This document shows, piece by piece, positions 28,682 through 38,945 of a stretch of 64,000 nt of DNA (position 1 is its first letter; each line of letters opens with the position of its first letter). The DNA is from Nissabacter sp. SGAir0207 (GTDB taxonomy: Bacteria; Pseudomonadota; Gammaproteobacteria; Enterobacterales; Enterobacteriaceae): contig NZ_CP028035.1 of assembly GCF_005491205.1 (NCBI RefSeq), positions 2,728,001-2,792,000 of the forward strand, written 5' to 3'. The notes under the pieces were generated by a model. The model made no database searches and was not told the origin of the DNA. It saw nothing but the letters and a program-made list of their open reading frames with translations. The translations under genes and the position numbers were made by a program.

Positions 28682-28997
28682 CTTCCCTTCCCCTGCCTGC
28701 TGGCACGCCTCTTGCTTGATAACGTTAGGATTTAGTTGGACGTGTAACCCGCCCTGACGTTTCGTCTGGCGAATGCACCATCTGAAGACACCTGCTGCAC
28801 CGGCAGTGTGCGTGGCCGCTTTTTTGCCTTGATTTGGTGCGGCGCTGGTCGCAAAAAAGAAACGTTTTGGTTTCAATAAATTTACATTCAGCTATGTTCA
28901 AACAGGCTTTTCGAGGGCCGCTTGCCGCGCTAACGCGGTCTCTTTTTTTGGCGGGGTGCGCTGCGCCACCGCCACCACTACAGCAAGGAGTAGGACC
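28682..28997. other. Intergenic/leader region upstream of gltI
   Basis: About 316 bases with no gene. It should hold the gltIJKL promoter and a long leader; CA-rich stretches before the ribosome site (GCCACCGCCACCACTACAGC) resemble GcvB sRNA targets, and a hairpin with T-run is listed separately. The promoter itself was not resolved. Confidence 0.5.
28925..28950 (+). promoter_or_regulatory. Hairpin with T-run in the gltI leader (possible attenuator)
   Basis: CCGCG / CGCGG stem with a CTAA loop (28925-28938), then TCTC and seven T. It lies about 50 bases before the gltI ATG, so full termination would switch the operon off; partial attenuation is the plausible reading. Confidence 0.4.
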
Positions 28998-29903
28998 ATG
29001 CAAATGCGCAAACTGGCGTTATCGCTGCTGCTCGCCGGGATCGCCGCAGGCAGTGCACACGCGGAACAGACCACCGCCGGGGCATCCCCCGATACGCTGC
29101 AAAAAATCAAACAAAACGGCGTGATTGTGGTTGGGCACCGTGAATCTTCCGTTCCCTTCTCCTACTACGACAATACGCAGAAAGTGGTGGGATACTCCCA
29201 GGACTACTCGAATGCGATTGTTGAGGCGATCAAGAAACAGCTGAATGCCCCTAACCTGCAGGTGAAAATGTTGCCCATCACCTCGCAAAACCGCATCCCG
29301 CTGTTGCAGAACGGCACCTACGATTTTGAGTGCGGCTCCACCACCAACAACCTGGAGCGCCAGCAGCAGGCGGCCTTCTCCAACACCATCTTTGTGGTCG
29401 GCACCCGTCTGCTGGTGAAGAAAGGCTCCCCTATCAAAGACTTCCCGGATCTGAAGGGCAAAACCGTGGTGGTGACCTCGGGCACCACCTCCGAGATCCT
29501 GCTCAACAAGCTGAATGATGAGCAGAAGATGGGCATGCGCATTATCAGCGCCAAGGATCACGGCGACTCCTTCCGTACCCTGGAGAGCGGCCGCGCGGTG
29601 GCCTTTATGATGGATGACGCCCTGCTGGCCGGCGAGCGCGCCAAGGCGAAGAAACCAGACCAATGGGAGATCCTCGGCACGCCGCAATCCCATGAGGCAT
29701 ACGGCTGTATGCTGCCGAAGGGCGACACGGCCTTCAAGAAGCTGGTGGATGATACCATCGCACAGGCGCAGACCTCCGGCGAGGCGAGCAAATGGTATGA
29801 CAAGTGGTTCCAGCAACCGATCCCGCCGAAGAACCTGAACATGAACTTTGCTCTGTCGGATGACATGAAAGCCCTGTTCAAGGCACCGAACGATAAGCCG
29901 TAA
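28998..29903 (+). CDS. gltI: Glutamate/aspartate ABC transporter, periplasmic binding protein
   Basis: Periplasmic receptor of the GltIJKL importer. The 301-residue precursor has a signal peptide (MQMRKLALSLLLAGIAAGSA, cut after HA). The solute-binding fold shows VIVVGHRESSVPFSYYD and YDFECGSTTNN, both ligand-contact regions. AAGGAG lies seven bases before the chosen ATG; the frame is open 14 codons upstream without a signal-like sequence. First gene of gltIJKL. Confidence 0.96.
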   Translation: MQMRKLALSLLLAGIAAGSAHAEQTTAGASPDTLQKIKQNGVIVVGHRESSVPFSYYDNTQKVVGYSQDYSNAIVEAIKKQLNAPNLQVKMLPITSQNRIPLLQNGTYDFECGSTTNNLERQQQAAFSNTIFVVGTRLLVKKGSPIKDFPDLKGKTVVVTSGTTSEILLNKLNDEQKMGMRIISAKDHGDSFRTLESGRAVAFMMDDALLAGERAKAKKPDQWEILGTPQSHEAYGCMLPKGDTAFKKLVDDTIAQAQTSGEASKWYDKWFQQPIPPKNLNMNFALSDDMKALFKAPNDKP

Positions 29904-29944
29904 TCCCCTGCGAGTCCTGGCCGGATGAGGGCAGGAGAGAGGAG

Positions 29945-29991
29945 AAGCCGGTAGCCGGGGTGGCCGTTCCCTGCCCCACGCGCGCCGGCTT
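29945..29991 (+). repeat. Structured gltI-gltJ intercistronic region (SroC-like position)
   Basis: AAGCCGG / CCGGCTT arms enclose an inner GGGGTGG / CCCCAC stem in the 138-base gap. E. coli and Salmonella produce the SroC sRNA from this location by cleavage of the operon mRNA. Sequence identity to SroC was not verifiable by eye. Confidence 0.4.
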
Positions 29992-30041
29992 TGCCGCTTC
30001 TGCCGTCCCCCATCCTGCCGGGCCGCTGTCTGGAGTGATGT

Positions 30042-30782
30042 ATGTCAACAAACTGGAACTGGGGCATCTTTTTGCAAGAGGCCCCCTTCGGCAACACCAC
30101 CTACCTGGGCTGGATCTGGTCAGGGTTTCAGGTCACGGTTGCCCTCTCCTTTTGCGCCTGGATCATCGCGTTTTTGGTCGGGTCGCTGTTCGGCATCCTG
30201 CGTACCGTGCCCAACCGCTTTCTTGCCGGGCTGGGTACCTGTTATGTCGAGCTGTTCCGCAATGTGCCGCTGATCGTCCAGTTCTTTATCTGGTATCTGG
30301 TGGTGCCGGAGCTGCTGCCGGTGGACATCGGCATGTGGTTCAAGTCGGAGCTGGACCCTAATGTGCAGTTCTTTGTCTCCTCGATGGTCTGCCTCGGGCT
30401 GTTTACCGCGGCCCGCGTCTGCGAACAGGTGCGCGCCGCCATCCAGTCACTGCCACGTGGGCAGAAGGCGGCCGGGCTGGCAATGGGCCTGACGCTGCCG
30501 CAGACCTACCGCTATGTGCTGCTGCCCAACGCCTACCGGGTGATTGTGCCGCCAATGACCTCCGAGATGCTGAATCTGGTGAAGAACTCCGCCATCGCCT
30601 CCACCATCGGACTGGTGGACATGGCGGCGCAGGCCGGCAAGCTGCTTGACTATTCGGCCCATGCCTATGAGTCGTTCACTGCCATTACGCTGGCCTATAT
30701 CCTGATTAACGCCGTGATCATGGTGATCATGCGGCTGGTGGAATCCAGGGTGAAACTGCCCGGCCATGCGGGAGGTAAATAA
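30042..30782 (+). CDS. gltJ: Glutamate/aspartate ABC transporter permease GltJ
   Basis: Inner-membrane permease of 246 residues (same length as E. coli). Multiple membrane helices begin with [20 protein letters not shown]; the polar amino-acid permease signature [11 protein letters not shown] is near residue 72, and the EAA-type loop [16 protein letters not shown] near 140 contacts GltL. Its stop overlaps the gltK start. Confidence 0.96.
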   Translation: MSTNWNWGIFLQEAPFGNTTYLGWIWSGFQVTVALSFCAWIIAFLVGSLFGILRTVPNRFLAGLGTCYVELFRNVPLIVQFFIWYLVVPELLPVDIGMWFKSELDPNVQFFVSSMVCLGLFTAARVCEQVRAAIQSLPRGQKAAGLAMGLTLPQTYRYVLLPNAYRVIVPPMTSEMLNLVKNSAIASTIGLVDMAAQAGKLLDYSAHAYESFTAITLAYILINAVIMVIMRLVESRVKLPGHAGGK

Positions 30783-31456
30783 TGTACGAGTTTGACTGGA
30801 GTTCCATACCGCCAAGCTTCCCTTACCTGCTGGACGGGCTGGTGATCACCTTGAAGATCACCGTGACCGCCGTGGTGTTTGGCATTTTGTGGGGCACGCT
30901 GCTGGCGGTGATGCGTCTCTCCACCTTCAAGCCGGTGAGCTGGTTCGCCACCCTGTATGTCAACCTGTTCCGTTCCGTGCCGTTGGTGATGGTGCTGCTG
31001 TGGTTCTATCTGGTGGTGCCGAGCCTGCTGCAAAAGGGGCTGGGGCTGTCGCCGCACACCGACATCCGCCTGATTTCGGCGATGGTGGCCTTCTCGCTGT
31101 TTGAGGCGGCCTACTACTCCGAAATTATCCGCGCCGGCATTCTGAGCGTGGCGCGTGGCCAGAATGCCGCCGCGCTGGCGCTGGGCATGACCCCGTGGCA
31201 ATCCATGAAGCTGGTGATCCTGCCGCAGGCGTTCCGCGCTATGATCCCGCTGCTGCTGACACAGGGCATCGTGCTGTTCCAGGATACCTCGCTGGTCTAC
31301 GTATTGAGCCTGGCGGACTTCTTCCGCACTGCCGCCACCATTGGCGAGCGCGACGGCACTCAGGTGGAGATGGTGCTGTTTGCCGGGTTGGTGTATTTCG
31401 TTATTAGCATCGCGGCCTCTCTGCTGGTCAGCGTATTGAAGAAAAGGACCGTGTGA
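30782..31456 (+). CDS. gltK: Glutamate/aspartate ABC transporter permease GltK
   Basis: Second permease subunit, 224 residues as in E. coli. It has the [20 protein letters not shown] signature near residue 60 and the EAA-type loop [20 protein letters not shown] near 125. One-base overlaps with both gltJ and gltL imply translational coupling and balanced stoichiometry. Confidence 0.96.
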   Translation: MYEFDWSSIPPSFPYLLDGLVITLKITVTAVVFGILWGTLLAVMRLSTFKPVSWFATLYVNLFRSVPLVMVLLWFYLVVPSLLQKGLGLSPHTDIRLISAMVAFSLFEAAYYSEIIRAGILSVARGQNAAALALGMTPWQSMKLVILPQAFRAMIPLLLTQGIVLFQDTSLVYVLSLADFFRTAATIGERDGTQVEMVLFAGLVYFVISIAASLLVSVLKKRTV

Positions 31457-32181
31457 TGATCACCCTGAAGAGTATTTCCAAGTGGTATGGGCATTTCCAG
31501 GTGCTGACCGAGTGCAGCACTGAAGTGCAGAAAGGGGAAGTGGTGGTGGTCTGCGGCCCCTCCGGCTCTGGCAAATCCACCCTGATCAAGACCGTGAATG
31601 GCCTGGAGCCGATCCAGCAGGGCCAGATTATTGTCAACGGCATCCCGGTCAATGACCGCAAAACCAATCTGGCGCAACTGCGCGCCAAAGTGGGCATGGT
31701 GTTCCAGCACTTCGAACTGTTCCCGCACCTGTCGATTGTAGATAACCTGACGCTGGCGCAGATCAAGGTGCTCAAGCGCGACAAGGCCGCGGCGCGTGAC
31801 AAGGGGCTGAAACTCCTCGATCGCGTTGGGCTGTCGGCACACGCCAACAAGTTTCCCGGCCAGCTCTCTGGCGGCCAGCAGCAGCGGGTGGCGATTGCGC
31901 GCGCACTCTGCATGGACCCGGTCGCCATGCTGTTCGACGAACCGACCTCGGCCCTTGACCCGGAGATGATCAACGAGGTGCTGGATGTGATGGTGGAACT
32001 GGCGCAGGAGGGAATGACGATGATGGTGGTCACCCATGAGATGGGCTTTGCCCGCAAGGTGGCAAACCGCGTGATCTTTATGGATGAGGGGCGCATCGTC
32101 GAGGACCGCGACAAAAACGACTTCTTCACCAACCCGCAATCTGAACGGGCGCGTGATTTTCTGGCCAAAATCCTGCACTGA
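31456..32181 (+). CDS. gltL: Glutamate/aspartate ABC transporter ATPase GltL
   Basis: ATP-binding subunit of 241 residues (as E. coli). Walker A GPSGSGKST near residue 32, Q-loop FQHFELFPHLS, ABC signature LSGGQQQRV near 137, Walker B AMLFDEPTSALDPE and the switch His in VVTHEMGFA are all intact. A GTG one codon earlier is in frame, but the ATG giving [12 protein letters not shown] matches the family. Last gene of gltIJKL. Confidence 0.97.
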   Translation: MITLKSISKWYGHFQVLTECSTEVQKGEVVVVCGPSGSGKSTLIKTVNGLEPIQQGQIIVNGIPVNDRKTNLAQLRAKVGMVFQHFELFPHLSIVDNLTLAQIKVLKRDKAAARDKGLKLLDRVGLSAHANKFPGQLSGGQQQRVAIARALCMDPVAMLFDEPTSALDPEMINEVLDVMVELAQEGMTMMVVTHEMGFARKVANRVIFMDEGRIVEDRDKNDFFTNPQSERARDFLAKILH

Positions 32182-32190
32182 CCGTTACGC

Positions 32191-32219
32191 TGGCCGCGCC
32201 ACCTGGGCGCGGCCACTTT
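32191..32219. terminator. Hairpin terminator between gltL and ybeL
   Basis: Perfect 10-bp stem TGGCCGCGCC / GGCGCGGCCA with a five-base loop between convergent genes; the T-run (CTTTCCCC) is short. Confidence 0.6.
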
Positions 32220-32222
32220 CCC

Positions 32223-32702
32223 CTAGGGCTGGAACGGCTTACGGTTGAACTGGTCATGGCCACACTTCGGGCAGAGCGGCAGGATCTCTGGCGTGTAGAT
32301 CGGCATGTGGTAGTGGCACTTCTCACACACCAAATTTCCCAACCCCACCACCTCGCCGGTGTGGTAGACGCCGTGGTGCGTCACATCCTTGAACACCTCG
32401 CGCCACTCCAATTGTGTTTTGTCGGTGATGTCTGCCAGCTCCTGCCACAGGCTCTCTTTGATCACGCGCATAAAGACGCTGTCGGTGAATTCGTCACTCT
32501 CCTGATAGCTGCGGGCAAACTCCTCCAGATCGCGCCGCACCGCCTGCGTCACCTGGCGGATCTCCTCCTCGCTCAGGTCACCCGCAGTTCTCAGCCGCGC
32601 CTCCGCACTGCGTACCAACGCGTCAATGTCACGATCGCCGCCCTTAATGCGCTCCGTCAGGGATGAAACCAGTTCACGGTAATAGTGTGCAACGTTACTC
32701 AT
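32223..32702 (-). CDS. ybeL: Zinc-ribbon protein YbeL
   Basis: Cytoplasmic protein of 159 residues (E. coli 160), DUF1451 family. The N-terminal two thirds are helical and charged. The C-terminus has a zinc ribbon with VCEKCHYHMPIYTPEILPLC followed by PKCGHDQF (paired CxxC motifs). Function unknown. Divergent from leuS, convergent with gltL, as in E. coli. Confidence 0.93.
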   Translation of the reverse strand: MSNVAHYYRELVSSLTERIKGGDRDIDALVRSAEARLRTAGDLSEEEIRQVTQAVRRDLEEFARSYQESDEFTDSVFMRVIKESLWQELADITDKTQLEWREVFKDVTHHGVYHTGEVVGLGNLVCEKCHYHMPIYTPEILPLCPKCGHDQFNRKPFQP

Positions 32703-32877
32703 ACGATCCTCACTCTGTTCGGCGTAATCATGCTGCGGCCCGCCGGGCGCGCCTCTCCTGCTGTTCAGTTTAGTCGTAAACGCCTGATGTGATTCGGGGA
32801 ATATTCTGGCTTTACGGCCCCTTTCGCAAAATTGCCCGCCGGGCCGGGAGAAATACGCCCGCTGCGGGCGCTGGGTG

Positions 32878-32907
32878 TTGTTGCGTCAGGCGCTTATCAG
32901 CTATGCT
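32878..32907 (+). promoter_or_regulatory. Candidate leuS promoter
   Basis: TTGTTG, an 18-base spacer and TATGCT, about 73 bases before the leuS start. Motif match only. Confidence 0.4.
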
Positions 32908-32979
32908 ATGCGGATCTCTTTATATGAATCAGATAAGGCTACAGGCGTAGCTGTTTTCACTATAGGACCACCGGCCGCC

Positions 32980-35562
32980 ATGCAAGAGCAATACCGCCCA
33001 GAAGACATAGAGTCAAACGTCCAGCTTCACTGGCAAGAGAAGCAAACTTTTAAGGTGACCGAGGATGCAACCAAGGAGAAGTACTACTGCCTCTCCATGC
33101 TGCCCTACCCTTCCGGCCGCCTCCACATGGGCCACGTGCGTAACTACACCATCGGCGATGTGATCTCCCGTTACCAGCGTATGCTGGGCAAAAACGTGCT
33201 CCAGCCCATCGGCTGGGATGCCTTCGGCCTGCCGGCTGAGGGTGCGGCGGTCAAAAACAATACCGCGCCCGCGCCCTGGACCTACGAAAACATTGAATAT
33301 ATGAAGAACCAGCTGAAAGTGCTGGGCTTCGGCTATGACTGGGATCGTGAAATCGCCACCTGCAAACCTGACTACTACCGTTGGGAGCAGTGGTTCTTCA
33401 CCAAGCTCTATGAGAAGGGTCTGGTCTACAAGAAAACGTCCGCCGTGAACTGGTGCCCGCATGACCAGACCGTGCTGGCCAACGAGCAGGTTATCGAAGG
33501 CTGCTGCTGGCGCTGTGACACCAAGGTCGAGCGCAAAGAGATCCCGCAGTGGTTCATCAAGATCACCGACTACGCCGATCAGCTGCTGAACGACCTGGAT
33601 ACGCTGGAGAGCTGGCCTGAGCAGGTCAAAACCATGCAGCGCAACTGGATCGGCCGCTCTGAAGGCGTGGAGATCACTTTCGACGTCGAAGAGAGTGAAG
33701 AGACGCTGACGGTCTACACCACCCGTCCTGACACCTTTATGGGCGTGACCTACGTGGCCGTTGCCGCGGGCCACCCGCTCTCCCTGCAAGCCGCCGCTGG
33801 CAACCCAGCGCTGGCTGACTTCATCGCCGAGTGCCGCAACACCAAGGTAGCGGAAGCCGATATGGCGACGATGGAGAAGAAGGGCATGGACACCGGGCTG
33901 GTTGCCATCCACCCGCTGACCGGCGAGAAAGTGGCGATTTGGGTCGCTAACTTCGTGCTGATGGAGTACGGCACCGGCGCAGTGATGGCAGTGCCGGGCC
34001 ACGACCAGCGCGACTGGGAGTTCGCCACCAAGTACAACCTGCCGATCAAGCCGGTTATCCTGAATGCCGATGGCAGCGAGCCAGACCTGAGTGCGCAGGC
34101 GCAGACTGAGAAGGGCGTGCTGTTCAACTCTGGCGAGTTTGATGGCCTCGACTTCCAGCAGGGCTTCAACGCCATTGCTGACAAACTGGTCTCTCTGGGC
34201 CGCGGCCAGCGCAAGGTGAACTACCGCCTGCGTGACTGGGGCGTGTCGCGCCAGCGTTACTGGGGCGCGCCGATCCCGATGGTCACGCTGGAAGATGGCA
34301 CCGTGATGCCAACGCCGGAAGACCAGCTGCCGGTGGTGCTGCCGGAAGATGTGGTGATGGATGGCATCACCAGCCCGATCAAGTCTGACCCTGAGTGGGC
34401 GAAAACCACCGTGAACGGCCAGCCAGCGCTGCGTGAGACTGACACCTTCGACACCTTCATGGAGTCCTCCTGGTACTACGCGCGCTACACCTGCCCGCAG
34501 TATGACCAAGGGATGCTGGACCCGGCCGCTGCCAACTACTGGCTGCCAGTGGATCAGTATGTGGGCGGCATTGAGCACGCCATCATGCACCTGATGTACT
34601 TCCGCTTCTTCCACAAGCTGATGCGCGACGCAGGGCTGGTGGACTCCGACGAGCCAGCCAAGCGCCTGTTGTGTCAGGGCATGGTGCTGGCAGACGCCTT
34701 CTACTACACCGGTGCCAACGGCGAGCGCAACTGGGTCTCCCCGATTGACGCCACCCTGGAGCGTGATGAGAAGGGCCGCATTATCAAGGCGACCGATCCA
34801 GAGGGCCGCGAGCTGGTCTATGCTGGCATGAGCAAGATGTCGAAGTCGAAAAACAACGGCATCGACCCGCAGGTGATGGTTGAGCGTTACGGCGCTGACA
34901 CCGTGCGTCTGTTCATGATGTTCGCCTCCCCGGCTGAAATGACGCTGGAGTGGCAGGAGTCTGGCGTTGAGGGGGCCAACCGCTTCCTGAAACGCGTCTG
35001 GAAACTGGCTTACGAGCACTTGGACAAGGGCGCCACGCAGCCGCTGGATGTCGCTGGCCTGAACGACGCACAGAAAGAGCTGCGCCGTGACCTGCACAAA
35101 ACCATCGCCAAGGTGACCGATGACATCGGCCGCCGCCAGACCTTCAACACTGCGATCGCCGCCGTGATGGAGCTGATGAACAAGCTGGCCCGTGCCCCGC
35201 AGGAGAGCGAGCAGGATCGCGCCCTGTTGCAGGAAGCGCTGCTGGCCGTGGTGCGGATGCTCTACCCGTTCACCCCGCACGTCTGCTTCACCCTGTGGCA
35301 GGCACTGGGCGGCGAAGGCGACATCGACACCGCGCCGTGGCCGGTTGCCGATGAGAGCGCCATGGTCGAGGATTCGAAACTGGTGGTGGTGCAGGTTAAC
35401 GGTAAAGTGCGCGGCAAAATCACCGTGCCCGCCGATGCGACAGAAGAGCAGGTGCGCGCGCGCGCCGGTCAGGAGCATCTGGTGGCCAAATACCTGGATG
35501 GCGTGACCATCCGTAAAGTGATCTATGTGCCCGGCAAACTGCTGAACCTGGTGGTAGGTTGA
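32980..35562 (+). CDS. leuS: Leucyl-tRNA synthetase
   Basis: Charges tRNA-Leu; 860 residues, the same as E. coli. The HIGH motif is in [16 protein letters not shown] (about 42-52), the CP1 editing domain (about 225-415) contains [12 protein letters not shown] and the metal-independent editing Asp in [19 protein letters not shown], and KMSKS is in [13 protein letters not shown] (about 617). The start giving [14 protein letters not shown] matches the family; the frame is open 35 codons upstream. First gene of a leuS-lptE-holA-nadD cluster; lptE begins 14 bases later. Confidence 0.98.
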   Translation: MQEQYRPEDIESNVQLHWQEKQTFKVTEDATKEKYYCLSMLPYPSGRLHMGHVRNYTIGDVISRYQRMLGKNVLQPIGWDAFGLPAEGAAVKNNTAPAPWTYENIEYMKNQLKVLGFGYDWDREIATCKPDYYRWEQWFFTKLYEKGLVYKKTSAVNWCPHDQTVLANEQVIEGCCWRCDTKVERKEIPQWFIKITDYADQLLNDLDTLESWPEQVKTMQRNWIGRSEGVEITFDVEESEETLTVYTTRPDTFMGVTYVAVAAGHPLSLQAAAGNPALADFIAECRNTKVAEADMATMEKKGMDTGLVAIHPLTGEKVAIWVANFVLMEYGTGAVMAVPGHDQRDWEFATKYNLPIKPVILNADGSEPDLSAQAQTEKGVLFNSGEFDGLDFQQGFNAIADKLVSLGRGQRKVNYRLRDWGVSRQRYWGAPIPMVTLEDGTVMPTPEDQLPVVLPEDVVMDGITSPIKSDPEWAKTTVNGQPALRETDTFDTFMESSWYYARYTCPQYDQGMLDPAAANYWLPVDQYVGGIEHAIMHLMYFRFFHKLMRDAGLVDSDEPAKRLLCQGMVLADAFYYTGANGERNWVSPIDATLERDEKGRIIKATDPEGRELVYAGMSKMSKSKNNGIDPQVMVERYGADTVRLFMMFASPAEMTLEWQESGVEGANRFLKRVWKLAYEHLDKGATQPLDVAGLNDAQKELRRDLHKTIAKVTDDIGRRQTFNTAIAAVMELMNKLARAPQESEQDRALLQEALLAVVRMLYPFTPHVCFTLWQALGGEGDIDTAPWPVADESAMVEDSKLVVVQVNGKVRGKITVPADATEEQVRARAGQEHLVAKYLDGVTIRKVIYVPGKLLNLVVG

Positions 35563-35576
35563 GACAAGGAGGCGTT

Positions 35577-36176
35577 GTGCGACATCGTTTGATGCTGCTG
35601 CTATTGGGGGTCGCCGTGCTGGTGACCTCTGGATGCGGCTTCCACCTTCGCGGCACCACCCAGGTGCCCGAGGAACTGAAAACCATGATGCTCGACAGCT
35701 ACGATCCCTATGGCCCGCTTACGCGGGCCGTTCGTGAACAGCTGCGGTTGAGTGATGTGAAGATTGTCCAGAAGTCCGCCCGCCAGGATCTGCCGTCGCT
35801 GCGTATTGTCAGCTCGAACCAGAGCCAGGATACGGTCTCAATCTTCCAGGATGGTAAGACCGCGGAGTACCAGCTGGTGATGACGGTCGATGCCCAGGTG
35901 CTGCTGCCGGGCCACGATCTCTATCCGATTCAGGCCAAGGCCTTCCGCTCCTTCTTTGACAACCCGCTGACGGCGTTGGCCAAAGATGCCGAGCAAGACC
36001 TGATCCTGCAGGAGATGCGTGAGCAGGTGGCGCAACAGTTGGTGCGTAAGCTGCTGACCGTCCATGCCGCTGAGGCCACCAAACCGCAGAAGGTCGGCCT
36101 GAGCGCCCCCGGTGCGGAGAGCACCCCGCCACCGGCCACGGATGCCCTTCAGCCCGCCAGCGTCCGCGCACAATGA
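35577..36176 (+). CDS. lptE: LPS-assembly lipoprotein LptE
   Basis: Outer-membrane lipoprotein that plugs LptD for lipopolysaccharide insertion. The start is a GTG with AGGAGG five bases upstream ([11 protein letters not shown]), giving 199 residues against 193 in E. coli. The lipobox is TSGC (Cys about 20), followed by [15 protein letters not shown] and the conserved [19 protein letters not shown]. The C-terminal tail (after about 165) is Pro/Ala-rich and unlike E. coli. It overlaps holA by four bases. Confidence 0.94.
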   Translation: MRHRLMLLLLGVAVLVTSGCGFHLRGTTQVPEELKTMMLDSYDPYGPLTRAVREQLRLSDVKIVQKSARQDLPSLRIVSSNQSQDTVSIFQDGKTAEYQLVMTVDAQVLLPGHDLYPIQAKAFRSFFDNPLTALAKDAEQDLILQEMREQVAQQLVRKLLTVHAAEATKPQKVGLSAPGAESTPPPATDALQPASVRAQ

Positions 36177-37201
36177 TTCGTCTCTACCCTGAACAACTTG
36201 CCGCGCAGCTCCGTGAGGGGCTGCGCGCCTGTTATCTGCTGTGCGGCAACGACCCGTTGCTGTTGCAGGAGAGCCAGGATCAGATCCGCGCGGCGGCCCA
36301 GCAGGCGGGGTTTAGCGAGCACTACAGCTTTGCGCTCGACAACCATACCGACTGGGACGCCATCTTCAGCGTCTGCCAGGCGCTGAGCCTCTTCTCCAGT
36401 CGCCAGACGCTGTTGCTGATGCTGCCGGAGAGCGGCCCCACGGCCCCGATCGGCGAACAGCTGGTGAAACTGGCCGGGCTGCTGCACCCGGATATTTTGC
36501 TGATGCTGCGCGCCCCGCGTCTGACACGGGCGCAGGAGAACAGCGCGTGGTACAAAGCAATGGGCAGTGCGGGCGGTGCCTGGGTCAGTTGCCAGACGCC
36601 GGAGCAGGCGCAACTGCCACGCTGGGTCGCCCAGCGGACGGCGGCGATGAAGCTGTCGCTGGATGAACCCGCCAACCAGCTGCTCTGCTACTGCTACGAG
36701 GGCAACCTGCTGGCATTGGCGCAGGCGCTGGAGCGGCTCTCCCTGCTGTTCCCGGATGGGAAACTCACCCTGCCGCGCGTCGAGACTGCCGTCAATGACG
36801 CCGCCCACTTTACCCCTTATCACTGGTTGGATGCGCTGCTGGCTGGCAAGAGCAAGCGGGCGCTGCACATTCTCCACCAACTGCGGCTGGAGGAGAGCGA
36901 ACCGGTGATCTTGCTGCGGACGCTGCAACGCGAGCTGTTGCTGCTGCTGACCCTAAAGCGGGCCGGCGATGCCCAGCCGCTGCGGGCGCTGTTTGACCAG
37001 CACAAGGTGTGGCAGAACCGCCGCCCATTGATGACGCAGGCGCTGCAACGCCTCTCCCTGCCGCAACTGCACCAGTCCATCCGGCTGCTGGCGGATCTGG
37101 AGCGCACCCTCAAGCAGGATTATGGCCAGTCAGTGTGGCCGGAGCTGGAGACGCTCTCCCTGCTGCTGTGCGGCAAGGCGCTGCCTGCTATCTTTTACTG
37201 A
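36173..37201 (+). CDS. holA: DNA polymerase III subunit delta
   Basis: Clamp-loader wrench subunit that opens the beta ring. 342 residues (E. coli 343), starting [20 protein letters not shown] with the family [14 protein letters not shown] near residue 20. The clamp-binding loop lies around [16 protein letters not shown] (about 68-82). C-terminal helices form the collar domain. ATG overlaps the lptE stop (ATGA). Confidence 0.96.
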   Translation: MIRLYPEQLAAQLREGLRACYLLCGNDPLLLQESQDQIRAAAQQAGFSEHYSFALDNHTDWDAIFSVCQALSLFSSRQTLLLMLPESGPTAPIGEQLVKLAGLLHPDILLMLRAPRLTRAQENSAWYKAMGSAGGAWVSCQTPEQAQLPRWVAQRTAAMKLSLDEPANQLLCYCYEGNLLALAQALERLSLLFPDGKLTLPRVETAVNDAAHFTPYHWLDALLAGKSKRALHILHQLRLEESEPVILLRTLQRELLLLLTLKRAGDAQPLRALFDQHKVWQNRRPLMTQALQRLSLPQLHQSIRLLADLERTLKQDYGQSVWPELETLSLLLCGKALPAIFY

Positions 37202-37228
37202 CCACCCATCGCCACGAGACGGCTCGCT

Positions 37229-37897
37229 ATGCCTGACACTACCCCTGCATCTTTGGCCCCTGTGGATGCCTTTTTTGGCGGCACCTTTGATCCCATCCAC
37301 TACGGCCACCTGACGCCGGTGGCGGCGCTGGCACGGCAAATCGGCTTGGCCAGCGTCACCCTGCTGCCGAATAACGTGCCGCCGCACCGCCCCCAGCCGG
37401 AGGCCAGCGCCCGCCAGCGCCTGCGAATGGTAGAGCTGGCGATCGCCGACCAGCCGCTGTTCCGGGTAGATGACCGGGAGTTGCAGCGCGAGACGCCCTC
37501 CTACACCATTGAGACGCTTGAAACGTTACGTAAAGAACGTGGCGCCCACGCGTCGTTGGCGTTTATCATTGGGCAGGACTCACTGCTGTCGCTCTATAAG
37601 TGGCACCGTTGGGAGTCGCTGCTGGATGTGTGCCATCTGCTGGTGTGCGCCCGTCCCGGCTATCGCCAACAGCTTGATACCCCGCAGCTTCAGGCGTGGT
37701 TCGAGGCCCATCAGACCACGGATGTGGCACAGTTGGCGATGCGGCCCGCAGGCACGATTTTTTTGGCGGATACGCCGCTGGTGAATGTCTCGGCCACCGA
37801 GATCCGCCGGCGCCGCCATGCCGGGCAGAGCTGTGATCACCTGCTTCCGGCGGCAGTAGAACGCTTTATCGATTCACAGGGTTTATATCGCGAGTAG
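37229..37897 (+). CDS. nadD: Nicotinate-mononucleotide adenylyltransferase
   Basis: Adenylates nicotinate mononucleotide in NAD synthesis. The nucleotidyltransferase motif [13 protein letters not shown] is near residues 15-27 and the C-terminal [10 protein letters not shown] near 190. 222 residues against 213 in E. coli; the extra residues are N-terminal. In E. coli the next gene is cobC/phpB, absent here. Confidence 0.95.
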   Translation: MPDTTPASLAPVDAFFGGTFDPIHYGHLTPVAALARQIGLASVTLLPNNVPPHRPQPEASARQRLRMVELAIADQPLFRVDDRELQRETPSYTIETLETLRKERGAHASLAFIIGQDSLLSLYKWHRWESLLDVCHLLVCARPGYRQQLDTPQLQAWFEAHQTTDVAQLAMRPAGTIFLADTPLVNVSATEIRRRRHAGQSCDHLLPAAVERFIDSQGLYRE

Positions 37898-37905
37898 AAT
37901 ACCCA

Positions 37906-37914
37906 TGTTATACT
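37906..37914 (+). promoter_or_regulatory. Extended -10 promoter upstream of rsfS
   Basis: TGTTATACT fits TGn-TATAAT-type extended -10 with no clear -35, about 200 bases before rsfS, in the gap where cobC is missing. Confidence 0.45.
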
Positions 37915-38112
37915 GCGCCGCTTAATTTCGGGTGTCCGCTCAGCCGTTTTCCATTTACATATAAATGGTTGATTTTTTGGCACAAAATAATCAAGCCCAC
38001 CGGCACCCGGCCAACTATCTGTTACGGCATGGGGCCTCACCGCCCATCGCAGCCTGTGTGCTGCCATTGTGTGAACCCCATGCCACTCCACATACTACCC
38101 GAGGGGGAACCT

Positions 38113-38430
38113 TTGCAAGGTAAAGCGCTCCAAGATTTTGTTATTGATAAAATTGATGATTTGAAAGGTCAGGACATTATTTCCCTGGATGTGACTGGGA
38201 AATCCAGCATCACTGACTGCATGATCATCTGCACCGGCACCTCCAGCCGCCACGTGATGTCGATCGCTGGCCACGTTGTGGAAGAGGCCAAAGCCGCCGG
38301 CCTGGATACTCTGGGCGTGAAAGGCGTTAATGATACCGAGTGGATTGTGGTCGATCTGGGCGAAGTGATTGTGCACGTGATGCAGGAAGAGAGCCGCGCC
38401 CTGTACGAACTCGAAAAGCTCTGGAGTTAA
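38113..38430 (+). CDS. rsfS: Ribosomal silencing factor RsfS
   Basis: Binds uL14 and blocks 50S-30S joining when nutrients run low. The 105-residue product equals E. coli in length and starts at a TTG ([20 protein letters not shown]), with GAGGGGGA five bases before it. No ATG fits: the open frame extends upstream to 37969, but those 48 codons are unlike the family. Contains the conserved [18 protein letters not shown] and [10 protein letters not shown]. It lies three bases before rlmH. Confidence 0.93.
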   Translation: MQGKALQDFVIDKIDDLKGQDIISLDVTGKSSITDCMIICTGTSSRHVMSIAGHVVEEAKAAGLDTLGVKGVNDTEWIVVDLGEVIVHVMQEESRALYELEKLWS

Positions 38431-38433
38431 GCG

Positions 38434-38904
38434 GTGAAGCTGCAACTGGTGGCGGTCGGCACCAAGATGCCGGACTGGGTTCAGACCGGCTTTATGGACT
38501 ACCTGCGCCGCTTCCCGAAGGATATGCCGTTTGAATTGCTGGAGATCCCAGCAGGCAAGCGCGGAAAAAATGCGGACATCAAACGCATCCTGGAAAAAGA
38601 GGGTGAGCAGATGCTGGCGGCGGTCGGTAAAGGCAACCGCATAGTGACCCTGGATATTCCCGGCACCCGGTGGGAGACGCCGCATCTGGCGACCCAACTG
38701 GAGCGCTGGAAACAGGATGGCCGCGATGTCAGCCTGTTGATTGGCGGCCCCGAGGGGCTGGCGCCGGCCTGCAAGGCGGCAGCGGAGCAGAGCTGGTCGC
38801 TCTCGCCGCTGACGTTGCCACACCCGTTGGTCAGGGTGCTGGTGGCGGAGAGCCTGTACCGCGCCTGGAGCATTACCACCAATCACCCTTACCACCGCGA
38901 ATAA
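38434..38904 (+). CDS. rlmH: 23S rRNA pseudouridine-1915 N3-methyltransferase RlmH
   Basis: SPOUT methyltransferase that methylates pseudouridine 1915 in helix 69. 156 residues (E. coli 155) from a GTG start ([15 protein letters not shown]). The trefoil-knot SAM site shows [11 protein letters not shown] near residue 102 and the C-terminal [17 protein letters not shown]. Immediately follows rsfS; both act on the large subunit. Confidence 0.96.
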   Translation: MKLQLVAVGTKMPDWVQTGFMDYLRRFPKDMPFELLEIPAGKRGKNADIKRILEKEGEQMLAAVGKGNRIVTLDIPGTRWETPHLATQLERWKQDGRDVSLLIGGPEGLAPACKAAAEQSWSLSPLTLPHPLVRVLVAESLYRAWSITTNHPYHRE

Positions 38905-38945
38905 ACGGCCGGTGAATGTCAGCAGAGTGAACCATAAGTAGTGGG

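Noticed and set aside
33013..35478. 821-codon minus-strand open frame
   Set aside because: Shadow of leuS; long antisense frames are expected in GC-rich coding DNA.
37969..38112. In-frame upstream extension of rsfS from an ATG
   Set aside because: The 48 extra codons do not match the family, and a strong ribosome site marks the TTG.
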